From assembly GCA_035559795.1 (NCBI GenBank), contig DATMAR010000007.1, positions 1-64,000 on the forward strand: a DNA stretch of 64,000 nucleotides. Direction: 5' to 3'. The translations under genes and the position numbers were made by a program. This DNA is from Fimbriimonadales bacterium (GTDB lineage Bacteria > Armatimonadota > Fimbriimonadia > Fimbriimonadales > ATM1). The notes under the pieces are model-generated. The model worked only from the letters and a program-made list of their open reading frames with translations. It did not search any database and was not told where the DNA came from. Positions 8,783 through 17,533 of the stretch are shown one piece after another. How positions within the stretch are numbered: the first letter of the stretch is position 1; each line of letters starts with the position of its first letter.

Positions 8783-9337
8783 TCAGCGCTTCAATAACTT
8801 CTCTACAATCTTAGCAAGAATATCGTATTCCAAATTCACCTTATCGCCAGGTGCCAACTCTCCCAAATTCGTCTTCTCTAAAGTATAAGGGATCAAAGCC
8901 ACAGAAAATGTATTCTCTTCTCCCTCTCGGAGAATCGTCGTCAAACTCACGCCGTTTACTGCGATCGAGCCTTTATTCACTAAATAACGCCCGCCCTCGT
9001 TCGGAACCATAAACCGATACTCTTCACCTTCCTTTCCTATGAACTCTCCCACCGCATCCACATGCCCCAAAACGAAATGTCCTCCCATAGGTGCGCCTGC
9101 CTTTACTGCCGTTTCCAAATTCACCTTATCACCGACCTTCAACCCCCCCAAATTCGTGCACCCTAGCGTCTCTTCCGAGAGAGCAAAGGTCAAATCCTCC
9201 CCCCCTACGTGCGTGAGACAACAGCCATTCACCGAAACGCTTTCCCCCTCTCGAACGCGCAGTCCAGGCGCGCGAACAACCAAGTGCCGATTCTTTTCTA
9301 CTACGATTCCTACCGCTTCGATGATTCCTGTAAACAT
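8783..9337 (-). CDS. ribE: Riboflavin synthase alpha chain
   Basis: The protein catalyses dismutation of two 6,7-dimethyl-8-ribityllumazine molecules to riboflavin. Its 184 residues comprise two lumazine-binding barrels: the first begins with the invariant MFTGIIEAVG and contains SVNGCCLT; the second contains HVDAVGEF and IAVNGVSLT. It is slightly shorter than the common 200 or so residues because the C-terminal helix is trimmed (ends KIVEKLLKR). It follows ribD by 12 bases, so riboflavin synthesis is encoded by the tail of the kinase-rpe-ribD operon. No FMN riboswitch is visible upstream of either rib gene. Confidence 0.95.
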   Translation of the reverse strand: MFTGIIEAVGIVVEKNRHLVVRAPGLRVREGESVSVNGCCLTHVGGEDLTFALSEETLGCTNLGGLKVGDKVNLETAVKAGAPMGGHFVLGHVDAVGEFIGKEGEEYRFMVPNEGGRYLVNKGSIAVNGVSLTTILREGEENTFSVALIPYTLEKTNLGELAPGDKVNLEYDILAKIVEKLLKR

Positions 9338-9349
9338 TTTCTCCCCACT

Positions 9350-10438
9350 TTATCTTTTTACTTTAGCGGTTATTTTCAAACCGTCCCCCAATGGTTCCGC
9401 ATGCAAATCCGTTAATTGCCACGCATCCTTCAATTCCTTTACCCCTTTTCCATCAACCCACACACGACCAGAACCTAAAACTTTCGGCGCAACGTGCAAT
9501 TCGATTTCATCCGCCAGGGATTGACGAAAAAACGTTTCCACCGTATTCCCCCCACCTTCCACCAACACTGCGATCATGCCCCGTTCCTTCAAAAAATGCA
9601 ATAGAGCATTCAAATCGAACTCCCCTTCTCGAAGCGGACAAACCCAATTCTCGACGTATTCATTTTCATAATCTCGATGCATCTGTGAAGTAACCCAAAT
9701 TGTTTTTGCCTGACGATCCGTAAAGCATTTCCATTCACCTCGAAGGCTCGCATCCAGATCCAAAATCACACGCAAAGGTTGAGAGGGAACGGAAAACGCG
9801 CGAACCGTAAGAGAAGGATTGTCGCAAAGCACAGTTTTCGAACCGACTAAAACACAGCCCGTCTCTGCTCGAAGTTCGTGGGTTCGTTTTCGCGCCGTTT
9901 CGTCGGTTATCCATTTGCTTTCTCCCGACGATGTCGCAATTCTGCCATCCAAAGTCACTCCTGCTTTTACGAACACCCACGGTCTGCCCAGCCTATGACA
10001 ATTCATAAAGAAGCGATTTATCTTCGCCGCCTCCTCGCAGAGCAACCCCCCTTGGACTTCGATTCCTGCTTCTCTCAATACATTCGCCCCCCCTGCTGCC
10101 ATTGGGTTCGGGTCGTCGCAGGCATAGACCACCCGTCGAATTCCCGATGCGATAATAGTTTCCACACACGGGGGGGTGCGTCCGTGATGCTTGCACGGTT
10201 CGAGCGTCACATAAAGGACACCGCCGCGCGCGCGCTCCCCAGCTTCCCGAATCGCTACAACCTCCGCATGCGGCAAACCTACAGCCTCGTGATGCCCTCT
10301 GCCTACGATTTCACCATTGGAAACTACGATAGCCCCGACTCTCGGATTCGGTGCAGGAAAACCCATTCGAGACAAAGCAATCGCTTCGCGCATCATCGCG
10401 GAATCGAAATCCGTCCATTCACTCCGATTCGCGTTCAT
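9350..10438 (-). CDS. ribD: Bifunctional pyrimidine deaminase/reductase RibD
   Basis: This enzyme performs the second and third steps of riboflavin synthesis. The N-terminal deaminase has the zinc site HAEVVAIREAG and PCKHHGRTPPC (about residues 50-90). The C-terminal reductase begins PWVFVKAGVTLDGRIA and has SKWITDETARKRTHELRA and the late GGGNTVETFF. The length of 362 residues is normal. The start overlaps the end of the upstream small membrane protein gene by 20 bases. Three Gly-Gly pairs and a Pro-Pro pair are encoded by runs of six or seven identical bases. Confidence 0.95.
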   Translation of the reverse strand: MNANRSEWTDFDSAMMREAIALSRMGFPAPNPRVGAIVVSNGEIVGRGHHEAVGLPHAEVVAIREAGERARGGVLYVTLEPCKHHGRTPPCVETIIASGIRRVVYACDDPNPMAAGGANVLREAGIEVQGGLLCEEAAKINRFFMNCHRLGRPWVFVKAGVTLDGRIATSSGESKWITDETARKRTHELRAETGCVLVGSKTVLCDNPSLTVRAFSVPSQPLRVILDLDASLRGEWKCFTDRQAKTIWVTSQMHRDYENEYVENWVCPLREGEFDLNALLHFLKERGMIAVLVEGGGNTVETFFRQSLADEIELHVAPKVLGSGRVWVDGKGVKELKDAWQLTDLHAEPLGDGLKITAKVKR

Positions 10439-10724
10439 TATTCTTTTTCGGAGGACGAGACGATAGCAATTCCTGCAAATGTTGTTCGCTTTGTTCCAGA
10501 TATTCCATTCGAATTCGACGGATCATCAATAACGCACTCGTAGCAGCCGCTAACCAAGTCAAAAGAACTACGGTAACGAAAATAACCATTTTTATCAAAT
10601 ATATTTTTTTCTCTTCGTTCGTAGCCGTCTCCACGGGAATCGAGCCTACCGTCCAAGGATAGCTCACGATCATCGCAATTCCCAAAACGACGAAAATCGT
10701 AGTGATGATTTTCAACCTTTGCAC
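10419..10724 (-). CDS. Small two-helix membrane protein
   Basis: This 101-residue hypothetical protein has hydrophobic segments at about residues 5-26 and 44-67, separated by a short polar loop (SIPVETATNEEKK), and a charged C-terminal tail with a coiled-coil look (EYLEQSEQHLQELL). It overlaps rpe at its start (10712-10724) and ribD at its end, so it is embedded in the operon and probably translated. I recognise no family. It is reported as real because of operon embedding and the clean membrane topology. Confidence 0.65.
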   Translation of the reverse strand: MQRLKIITTIFVVLGIAMIVSYPWTVGSIPVETATNEEKKIYLIKMVIFVTVVLLTWLAAATSALLMIRRIRMEYLEQSEQHLQELLSSRPPKKNNERESE

Positions 10725-11359
10725 AGTGCGCTCCGTATCTTAGAAATGCGTTCTTTAGGCTTTCCGGAAAAGGCATAACTCCCGACGACAAAAACATTCG
10801 CACCATGATTAGCCGCTTCGCATACCGTCTCGGCATCGATCCCGCCATCCACTTCCACATGATGATGAGGAGCCATCTGTCGCGCTTCCTGAATTTTTCG
10901 CAAGCAACTCCTAATAAATTCTTGCCCCCCCCACCCAGGGTTCACAGTCATTACGAGAATTAAATCCACCAATTCCAAAACCTCTCTCGCAGCGTTTAGA
11001 GGTGTTCCAGGATTGAAAGCGACTCCAGCACAAAGGTCCGCTTGACGGATTTCTTGCAATGTTCGATGCAAATGCCGACAAGCCTCTACATGCACCGTCA
11101 ACCGTTCGACACCGGCATCTCGAAACATTTCGATTTGTGTCTCGGGATGCTCAATCATTAAATGACAGTCGAATGGCTTCTTTGTCAAGGGTCGCAATGC
11201 AGCGACCATCTGCGCACCGAAAGTGATGGGGGGAACGAAAGTTCCATCCATTACATCGAAGTGAATCCAATCACAATCCGCTTCGTCCAACATACGAATC
11301 GTATCAGCGAGCCTTCCGAAATCCGCTGAAAGAATAGATGGTGCGATAATTCGATTCAT
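10712..11359 (-). CDS. rpe: Ribulose-phosphate 3-epimerase
   Basis: The 215-residue TIM barrel interconverts ribulose-5-phosphate and xylulose-5-phosphate. Diagnostic motifs are APSILSADFGRL, HFDVMDGTFVPPITFG, HLMIEHPE, MTVNPGWGGQ and VDGGI, which carry the metal-binding His/Asp residues and the phosphate site. The ATG overlaps the kinase stop by four bases. Adjacency of a PASTA kinase gene and rpe is also seen in Firmicutes, where rsgA lies between them; rsgA is absent here. Confidence 0.96.
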   Translation of the reverse strand: MNRIIAPSILSADFGRLADTIRMLDEADCDWIHFDVMDGTFVPPITFGAQMVAALRPLTKKPFDCHLMIEHPETQIEMFRDAGVERLTVHVEACRHLHRTLQEIRQADLCAGVAFNPGTPLNAAREVLELVDLILVMTVNPGWGGQEFIRSCLRKIQEARQMAPHHHVEVDGGIDAETVCEAANHGANVFVVGSYAFSGKPKERISKIRSALCKG

Positions 11360-13161
11360 TCCGTCTTTTCGCCCCTCCTCCGAACAGTTTGGTCTAAAAA
11401 TCCATTGAAGTAAATCCTAAACGTCGCCTCTTTCCCATAACCGGGAATATCTTTCAGCACAATCTCCGACCCCCCCGGTCGTTGTTCTTCGAAAATCACT
11501 TCCTCCACCCCTCTCGCATCCGTCATCTCCACTCGAACTAAAACAGGTTCTTCGCTTTCTTGAACTCGAAACGAAAGACTGAACCTGTTTTCGATGAGTT
11601 CAGAAACATCTCTTCTTGTTCGCTCAGCCCGTTTTTCGCCACTGCTTACCGTCACGGTGATTTCCGTCCCGCGTTCCACTCGCTCATGTGGGGCTGGGTC
11701 TGTGGATATGATAAGCCCTTCGGATATCGTTCTGCTCGGAGCCTGACGAGTCGTAGGATCGAGTTCCAAACCGATTTTTTCTAATCGAGTCTTCGCTTCT
11801 GTAACCGTCAGACCACGCAAATCAGGAACTTCAACCATCCGACTTCCTAAACTCAAACGAACCTGAATAATCCCCCCCTCGCGCATGGGAGTTTTCGGAG
11901 CAGGATACTGATAAATTACCGTGCCCGGTTGGGGATAGCGCTCATTGTATTCAGAACCGAGTTCTGCGACATCCAAATTCACTCGCTTTGCCTGTTCTTT
12001 CGCTTGAGATATCGGCATTCCCAATAACGAGGGGGCTTCTACAATGGGGCGTTGCGTTAAATTGAAAATAATCCAGCCGATCACGAACATAACGAATGCG
12101 CCAGCAGCAGCAAAAACAGTGGCGCGAAGCCAAAAAGGAACATCATCCGGTTCGCTCAGGCGGGTCGTCCGCGTTGACACAGGACGAGATTCCGGCTTCG
12201 TGCTCGCCTTCGGCACGTTAGGAAATACAACCTGTGCTCGTTTCTGCTCCTCTTTCTTTTCGGCATAGGTTTTAACAGGTGCTACATGTTCCTCCCCCTC
12301 TTCGTGTTCCAAAGGCCATGTAAGTTTTTTGCCAAAGCGAAGTGCGTCCAAAAGTTGACGCAAATCTCGGAGAAGTTGCGAAGGAGATTCATAGCGTTCT
12401 AAAACGTTTTTCGCTAATGCTTTGTTCACGATGGCATCAAATACGGGGGGGATTGCCGGGTTGATTGCTCGAACGGACGGCGGGGGTTGAGAAAGATGCT
12501 TCGCTAAGATCGCAGCGGGTGTTTGACCTCGAAACGGAAAATTTCCCGTCAAAAGTTCGAACAGAATCACACCCAATGCGTAAACATCCGAACTCTGCGA
12601 AGGCATTCCACCCTCGATGACTTCCGGCGCTAAATACGGAGCCATCCTGGACAGCACCACTGCGCCTGCAGTTTGGCTCGCGCCATAACATCTCCACAAT
12701 CCGAAATCGATAACCGCAGTGCGTCCTTCCAAAGTTGCGATTACATGGTCTGCGCACAAATCTCCATGAATCATTCCTCTTTCCGATGCATAGGAAAGGG
12801 CTTCTGCAATTGCAATTCCTATCTCGCATGCGACCGAAGGAGAAAACGGAGCCAAACGTCGTATCCTTTCTGCCAACGTGCTTCCTCGAATAAACTCACA
12901 AATAACGAATGGCTTCCCATCGTGTTCTTCGATTCCGTAGCATTTTGCTATCCCCGGGTGATCTAATTTCATTGCCTGTTCCACGACTTGGCAAAGCATT
13001 TGAACGAACTCGGGCTCGTCGGAAAAAGGTTTTTTGACGAATCGTAAACAGACCTGTGAGTTATGCAAACGGTCACGCGCTACGTAATTCGCAAAAATCG
13101 CCGAGGAGGGTAATTCCTCGGTTATCTCGTAGCGAACACGTACAACTTCACCTACAATCAC
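11356..13161 (-). CDS. PASTA-domain Ser/Thr kinase-like protein, possibly a pseudokinase
   Basis: The 601-residue protein has the PknB/PrkC architecture: kinase fold (about residues 10-275), charged linker, one membrane helix (about 344-368) and two extracellular PASTA domains (about 371-438 and 441-506), then a C-terminal beta-rich domain. PASTA domains bind muropeptides or lipid II, linking cell-wall state to signalling. Several catalytic features look altered. The nucleotide loop (EELPSSAIFANY) has no Gly, the beta-3 Lys is Arg40 (VCLRFV), HRD is HGD (132-134) and the catalytic-loop Asn is His139. DFG (152-154) and APE (178-180) are kept. It may be an atypical or inactive kinase; this is judged by eye against the family pattern. 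Confidence 0.88.
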   Translation of the reverse strand: MIVGEVVRVRYEITEELPSSAIFANYVARDRLHNSQVCLRFVKKPFSDEPEFVQMLCQVVEQAMKLDHPGIAKCYGIEEHDGKPFVICEFIRGSTLAERIRRLAPFSPSVACEIGIAIAEALSYASERGMIHGDLCADHVIATLEGRTAVIDFGLWRCYGASQTAGAVVLSRMAPYLAPEVIEGGMPSQSSDVYALGVILFELLTGNFPFRGQTPAAILAKHLSQPPPSVRAINPAIPPVFDAIVNKALAKNVLERYESPSQLLRDLRQLLDALRFGKKLTWPLEHEEGEEHVAPVKTYAEKKEEQKRAQVVFPNVPKASTKPESRPVSTRTTRLSEPDDVPFWLRATVFAAAGAFVMFVIGWIIFNLTQRPIVEAPSLLGMPISQAKEQAKRVNLDVAELGSEYNERYPQPGTVIYQYPAPKTPMREGGIIQVRLSLGSRMVEVPDLRGLTVTEAKTRLEKIGLELDPTTRQAPSRTISEGLIISTDPAPHERVERGTEITVTVSSGEKRAERTRRDVSELIENRFSLSFRVQESEEPVLVRVEMTDARGVEEVIFEEQRPGGSEIVLKDIPGYGKEATFRIYFNGFLDQTVRRRGEKTE

Positions 13162-13366
13162 GATTATCCTGCGGCTTTCGTATTATCGAAAAGAAGATTC
13201 CTAAAACAACGATTATCCATCCCAAATATAAATTCGGCGTATACACGAAATCCGTCCAATCTCGTAAAGCCTCCCTCCCTTGTAAATAGTAATACTGTTG
13301 TGCGAAATAACCCACCACGAGAATCAAACAAACTATCGAAGTGGCCAAGAATCGCAAAATTTCCAT
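13148..13366 (-). CDS. Small two-helix membrane protein
   Basis: This 72-residue protein has hydrophobic segments at about residues 5-22 and 46-63, joined by a loop rich in Tyr and Gln (FAQQYYYLQGREALRD). It lies one base after the aroB stop and overlaps the kinase start by 14 bases, so it is part of the aroK-aroB-kinase transcript. The family is not recognised. Position suggests a helper of the envelope kinase, but this is only an inference. Confidence 0.6.
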   Translation of the reverse strand: MEILRFLATSIVCLILVVGYFAQQYYYLQGREALRDWTDFVYTPNLYLGWIIVVLGIFFSIIRKPQDNRDCR

Positions 13367-13367
13367 A

Positions 13368-14438
13368 TCAAGATTTTTTGAGTACCTCGAGAATTACGTC
13401 TTCTGATATATCGGGAACGAGGGAACATTTTCCTAATTCGCTTACTAATGCCATCCCGATTCGTCCCGATACCACCTTTTTGTCTAACTGCATAATATTC
13501 AATAACTCCTCTTTTAGGATTCCTTTCGGAATAGAAGTCGGCAATCCCCAAACCGAAGCCGCTCGTTGCAAAGTTTCGCTCACTTCGGGCTGGGTTATCC
13601 CCAACCGTTTTCCGATTTCCGACTCGATTATCATACCAATCATCACGGCTTCGCCGTGGGATAGACCGCGATATTCTAAGGCGGTTTCCAAAGCATGACC
13701 CACCGTATGCCCGAAATTCAGAATAGCCCTCCTCCCACTCCTTTCCTCAGGATCTTCCGCAACCACGCGAGCCTTCGCCTGTACGCATTGTTCTACCAAA
13801 CTGCATAATGCTGCGGGCTCTAGGGAAAGAAGTCTTTCCGAGTCGTTCAGGATCTCCTCGAACAATTGGGGGACAATAATTGCCGCATACTTTATCGCTT
13901 CTACGATTCCATTTCGAAATTCTACGTTCGGGAGAGTATTCAAACGTGTATAATCGCACCAAACTGCCAAGGGATGATGAAATGCTCCTACTAAATTTTT
14001 TCCGTCGGGTAAATCAATCCCTGTTTTCCCCCCCAATGCCGCGTCTATTTGACCCAAAAGGCTCGTAGCAACGGTGACATATCGCAGTCCTCGCATATAA
14101 GTTGCGGCAACGAAGCCTCCTAAATCCGAAACGACCCCCCCTCCTACTAAAACGAGAACCGACTTCCTGTCTGCGCCGTTGCGTGCCAGCCACACGAGAC
14201 ATTCCTGCCATGTTTCGATATTTTTACTCTCTTCACCCGCAAGAAAAACTTTGACAGGACCTAACTCCTCGAAATCTTTTCCATGAGCCTTCCAAACATT
14301 GTGGTCTGTGATGACGAAGCATCGAGTGCTTTCCGAATTTCCCAAGAACGAAAGGATATCCGCAACATTCGCTCTCGAAATAAAAACGGGATAACGTTTA
14401 TCTCCTGCAACGAATTCGATTCCGTTTCTATCCTTCAT
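13368..14438 (-). CDS. aroB: 3-dehydroquinate synthase
   Basis: AroB converts DAHP to 3-dehydroquinate in the shikimate pathway. The 356-residue sequence has the NAD-binding VGGGVVSDLGGFVAATYMRG, TSLLGQIDAALGGKTGID, the metal ligands in EAIKYAAI and NFGHTVGHALE, and LSHGEAVMIGM. Length and motif order are standard. The start overlaps the aroK stop by four bases. Together aroK-aroB form the end of a series that begins with the pilus assembly genes, as in many Proteobacteria. Confidence 0.96.
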   Translation of the reverse strand: MKDRNGIEFVAGDKRYPVFISRANVADILSFLGNSESTRCFVITDHNVWKAHGKDFEELGPVKVFLAGEESKNIETWQECLVWLARNGADRKSVLVLVGGGVVSDLGGFVAATYMRGLRYVTVATSLLGQIDAALGGKTGIDLPDGKNLVGAFHHPLAVWCDYTRLNTLPNVEFRNGIVEAIKYAAIIVPQLFEEILNDSERLLSLEPAALCSLVEQCVQAKARVVAEDPEERSGRRAILNFGHTVGHALETALEYRGLSHGEAVMIGMIIESEIGKRLGITQPEVSETLQRAASVWGLPTSIPKGILKEELLNIMQLDKKVVSGRIGMALVSELGKCSLVPDISEDVILEVLKKS

Positions 14439-14938
14439 GGAAGTTGCGTGATGCCTGCTATGATTTCTGCCATTTCTTCAGGCGTGAAGCGTTCTGTTAC
14501 AAGAATTATATCGGCTGTTTCGTAAACGGCGCGACGCTTTTCGAGTAGGTCCTTAAGAGTTTTGTGTGAACCTTCCTGTAGCAACGGGCGATTGCTCTTT
14601 TCTGGTTCCAGCCTGCGTTCCAATTCCTCCAAACTCGTTTGTAAATACACGATTTTTCCTATCTTGCGCATCGTCTCTACGTTCTCCGGCTTTATCATCG
14701 CCCCTCCACCGACGGAAAGCACCATATTCTCCGAAGATTCGACACGTTTCAACGCCTCGCTTTCCAACCTTCGGAACTCATCTTCGCCGTAGCGTTTGAA
14801 AATCTCGGCGATTTTGATTCCTGCCGTACGTTCGATTTCCTCATCTAAATCTATAAACTTTAAACCGAATAATGACGCCGCAAGACGCCCCACCGTCGAT
14901 TTCCCGCTCCCCATCATTCCTACAAGAATTACCGCCAT
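14435..14938 (-). CDS. aroK: Shikimate kinase
   Basis: The enzyme phosphorylates shikimate with ATP. It has the P-loop GMMGSGKSTVG, the shikimate-binding DLDEEIE, FRRLESEAL and VLSVGGGAM, and the lid region EKSNRPLL. I chose ATG 14938 (MAVILVGMMGSGKS) because the first strand begins there and AGG lies upstream. ATG 14968 and GTG 14975-14977 would extend into the terminator hairpin that follows pilQ. The operon aroK-aroB follows pilQ, separated by that terminator. Confidence 0.94.
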   Translation of the reverse strand: MAVILVGMMGSGKSTVGRLAASLFGLKFIDLDEEIERTAGIKIAEIFKRYGEDEFRRLESEALKRVESSENMVLSVGGGAMIKPENVETMRKIGKIVYLQTSLEELERRLEPEKSNRPLLQEGSHKTLKDLLEKRRAVYETADIILVTERFTPEEMAEIIAGITQLP

Positions 14939-14968
14939 AAACCTAATAGCCTTTAAACTTTCTGTCAT

Positions 14969-15003
14969 AAAAAACACAAGCGACCAGAATATTCTGGTCG
15001 CTT
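14969..15003 (-). terminator. Rho-independent terminator after pilQ
   Basis: On the minus strand a perfect ten-base-pair stem (AAGCGACCAG with CTGGTCGCTT, loop AATATT) at 14978-15003 is followed by GTG and six T. A second hairpin without a T-run (CGCACCCG/CGGGTGCG, about 15032-15053) lies just upstream, directly behind the pilQ stop. Read-through into aroK is still possible because aroK starts inside or just after the T-run. Confidence 0.8.
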
Positions 15004-15063
15004 GCTAAGACAATGAACAAACTCACATTTTCGCACCCGTAAATCCGGGTGCGGCAGTTATTT

Positions 15064-16695
15064 TTATGATTCCTCTTCTGGAACAATCGTCGGAGTAATG
15101 AAAATCAAAAGTTCAGTGTTGTTTACCGTCTTCGATGTAGATTTGAACAAACCTCCGATTATCGGCAAGTCCGAAAGAATCGGATATCTCTGCATCGAAA
15201 ACTGTTCGTCTTTGTGATTCAACCCGCCGACGACAATCGTCTCACCGCTCTTCACGCGAGCCGTTACGAAAATCGTCTGTGTCGTGATTTCCGGTGCTTC
15301 TTCACCTTGCGGACCGCGAACACGTCCCGTTATCTGCGAGATTTGCGGGTTAATCGTCAAGGTGATATAACCATCTTGGTTGATTCTCGGTTGAACCACT
15401 AATCCTGTTTGAATCAGAACCTGCTGCAACGTCGGTGCAACGATAACCTGACCTTGTCCGACAGAAATCAACTGGTTGAGAATGATCCAAGTCGCTATTT
15501 GTTGCAACACGAAAGCCGGCTGATTATTCAGCGTTCTCACCATAGGAGCGTCGATTATCGTCGCTCCACTTTCCAAAAGGAGTGTGCGCAAACGAGTCGT
15601 CAAGTTGCCTTGACCCCAGTTTACAAAGAATGGATCTCCTGCTCGAGCCTGCGTTCCAGGGGTATTACCCACAAAAATCGCTCCACGCTGGAATAGCCAG
15701 TCAATTCCGAAGTTTCTCGATACGTTTTGTCGAGTCGTAACGAATTGAACTTGGATAATCACCTGCCGGGGAGCAACGTCCAATTGACGAATAATGCGTT
15801 CTAATTGCTGAATTGCATTATCGTCGCCTTGAACGATGAGGCTGTTGTCGGTCGGGTCGTAGATAATGCGGTCAATGCCTGATGGAATAAAGCCTTGGCC
15901 GCCTTGCAATTGCAATCCGCCGCCGCCTCCAAGGCCACCACCGCCGCCGAACTGGCCACCGCCTAATCCACCACCGCCGAACTGCCCACCACCTCCGCCT
16001 CCACCGATAAGACCTTGCCCAGAACCACCAGATGCTCCAGTACCTGAGTCAGAACCGGGAACAGCAATACCACTGTCGTTGGAGGGAGAATTCGAGCCCT
16101 TCGTTATGGTTTCGAGTTTGGTGAAAGATGGAGATGTGTTCATATAGACAGGTGAATCCTGACCCTTGTTTAGATAAACACCAGCATGCAGGTCACGGAA
16201 ACGAAGCACCGCTCTCCATTCACCGAGCGCATCCGCTTCTCTTGCGAACAATTCTTCCAAAACGTATTTCGGATGCTGTCGCTTCAAAACGATTTTTCTA
16301 ACCACGACTTCTCGCGGAGGGGGGGGTACGGGTTTTGTTTCTTGGGAGTTGTCCGCAATTTTCGGCTCTGTGCCCTTAGGGAAAATCACATACACATTCC
16401 CAGGGTCTTTGCGAAAGTCTGCACCTGCTGCTTCGCAAATATATTTAACTGCTTCGTCTACAGTAACGCCTTTCAGATTCAGCGTAATGCGAGCATAAGG
16501 TTGCTGAGAAGGCAGAAAAACGAATTGCAGGGCGAGCCCAGCTTCCTGTGAAAGCATTTGTGTCGCATATTGCAATTCAGCATCTTGCAGAGCGAGGTCG
16601 AAGCGTTTAGTGCTTTGCTCCTGTCCAAAAAAATCGCTGCTTCCACCGATGAACAGTAGAAGCGCGATGAGTCCACCAATCCATAGATTGCGCAT
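15064..16695 (-). CDS. pilQ: Type IV pilus secretin PilQ
   Basis: PilQ forms the outer-membrane channel for the pilus. The 543 residues contain a signal peptide (MRNLWIGGLIALLLFIGGSS), one STN-like domain (about 33-105), a short second N-domain (VVVRKIVLKRQHPKYVLEELF), a Gly-rich insert (about 205-270) with repeats such as GGGGQFGGGG, an N-domain with IDRIIYDPTDNSLIVQGDDNAI and a C-terminal secretin domain (QVIIQVQFVTTRQN to ETIVVGGLNHKDE). AMIN domains usual in proteobacterial PilQ are absent. Gly-Gly inside the low-complexity part uses mixed GGC/GGT codons, unlike the GGGGGG pairs elsewhere. Confidence 0.92.
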   Translation of the reverse strand: MRNLWIGGLIALLLFIGGSSDFFGQEQSTKRFDLALQDAELQYATQMLSQEAGLALQFVFLPSQQPYARITLNLKGVTVDEAVKYICEAAGADFRKDPGNVYVIFPKGTEPKIADNSQETKPVPPPPREVVVRKIVLKRQHPKYVLEELFAREADALGEWRAVLRFRDLHAGVYLNKGQDSPVYMNTSPSFTKLETITKGSNSPSNDSGIAVPGSDSGTGASGGSGQGLIGGGGGGGQFGGGGLGGGQFGGGGGLGGGGGLQLQGGQGFIPSGIDRIIYDPTDNSLIVQGDDNAIQQLERIIRQLDVAPRQVIIQVQFVTTRQNVSRNFGIDWLFQRGAIFVGNTPGTQARAGDPFFVNWGQGNLTTRLRTLLLESGATIIDAPMVRTLNNQPAFVLQQIATWIILNQLISVGQGQVIVAPTLQQVLIQTGLVVQPRINQDGYITLTINPQISQITGRVRGPQGEEAPEITTQTIFVTARVKSGETIVVGGLNHKDEQFSMQRYPILSDLPIIGGLFKSTSKTVNNTELLIFITPTIVPEEES

Positions 16696-16756
16696 GTCCT
16701 TACTTCCTCCTTTTGGAGTAAATCATTCTAACAGAATTGATCATGTACGTGCTGGC

Positions 16757-17473
16757 TTAGCGTCCGCCACCGAAGCGTCCACCGCCGCCACCACCGATGC
16801 CGCCTCCGCCGAAGCCGCCACCACCGAAGCCGCCTCCGCCGAAGCCGCCACCGCCGAAGCCGCCTCCGCCGAAGCCGCCGCCGCCGAAGCCACCACCACC
16901 GTAGCCTCCGCCGCCGATACCGCCTCCGCCGAAGCCGCCGCCGCCGAAGCCGCCACCACCGAAGCCTCCGAAGCCACCGGTTGCAGAAGTGCTCCATTCA
17001 GGCGGGATCCCGAATTGTGCGCCTTGCCCGGACAAGAGTAGCGCAATCAAATACGGGTCAGCATGGAGAATCGGAATTTTTCGAGTGACCTTAGTGGTTT
17101 GGATGGAAGGCTGTTCCGTAGTCGGAGTAACCGTAGGCTTTTCACGCTTGAAAATGCGGATAAGGCCTGCCTCGAAACTATAAGTCGCATCTACTTGATC
17201 GAGAATGCTTCTAAGTGCTGTTTCAAAGGGAACATCTGTAAGTTTTACCGTTACGGTGCCTTGAACATCGCTCGCCACAGTGTAGTTCTGAACACCAGCG
17301 GCATCGAAGAGCAACTTCAATGCGTCACGAACATCTGCGTCTTGGATTTCCAAAGACACTTTCTTCTTTCTTATATCTTCTTGTTGACCCCACGCCGTGA
17401 CTGGCATTGCAAGCGCACATGCCAAAAGCGAAAGTCCCAACATTACGAACCAACTTCTTTTCATTGTTTTCAT
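16757..17473 (-). CDS. Secreted STN-domain protein with Gly-rich tail (PilQ companion)
   Basis: After a signal peptide (MKRSWFVMLGLSLLACALA) comes one STN domain (VSLEIQDADVRDALKLLFDAAG, about residues 38-110), then VTRKIPILHADPYLIALLLSGQG, which resembles the start of the next secretin N-domain. The last 75 residues or so are (GGGGF)n repeats. It looks like a paralogue of the N-terminal part of the downstream PilQ, cut before the secretin barrel. It is probably a periplasmic accessory of the secretin. I chose ATG 17473 (MKTMKRSW), which sits close behind GGAGG; an extension to 17521 is possible. Confidence 0.75.
   Translation of the reverse strand: MKTMKRSWFVMLGLSLLACALAMPVTAWGQQEDIRKKKVSLEIQDADVRDALKLLFDAAGVQNYTVASDVQGTVTVKLTDVPFETALRSILDQVDATYSFEAGLIRIFKREKPTVTPTTEQPSIQTTKVTRKIPILHADPYLIALLLSGQGAQFGIPPEWSTSATGGFGGFGGGGFGGGGFGGGGIGGGGYGGGGFGGGGFGGGGFGGGGFGGGGFGGGGFGGGGIGGGGGGRFGGGR
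16770..16975. repeat. Tandem repeats of period about 15 bases encoding GGGFG
   Basis: The plus strand reads repeated CCGCCGAAGCCGCC blocks with third-position variation, coding for the Gly-Phe tail of the STN protein on the minus strand. The opposite strand also stays open in other frames because of the repetition; those frames are artefacts. Confidence 0.85.
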
Positions 17474-17533
17474 TAACCTCCATCTATTCTTACGTTGCAC
17501 ATGTAGCATGGTTACTTCCATTAGAAAAAACGC

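Noticed and set aside
16610-17046. Ala/Glu/Thr- or Arg-rich frames over the Gly-rich tail region
   Set aside because: They are alternative-frame readings of the 15-base repeats that encode the GGGGF tail of the STN protein.
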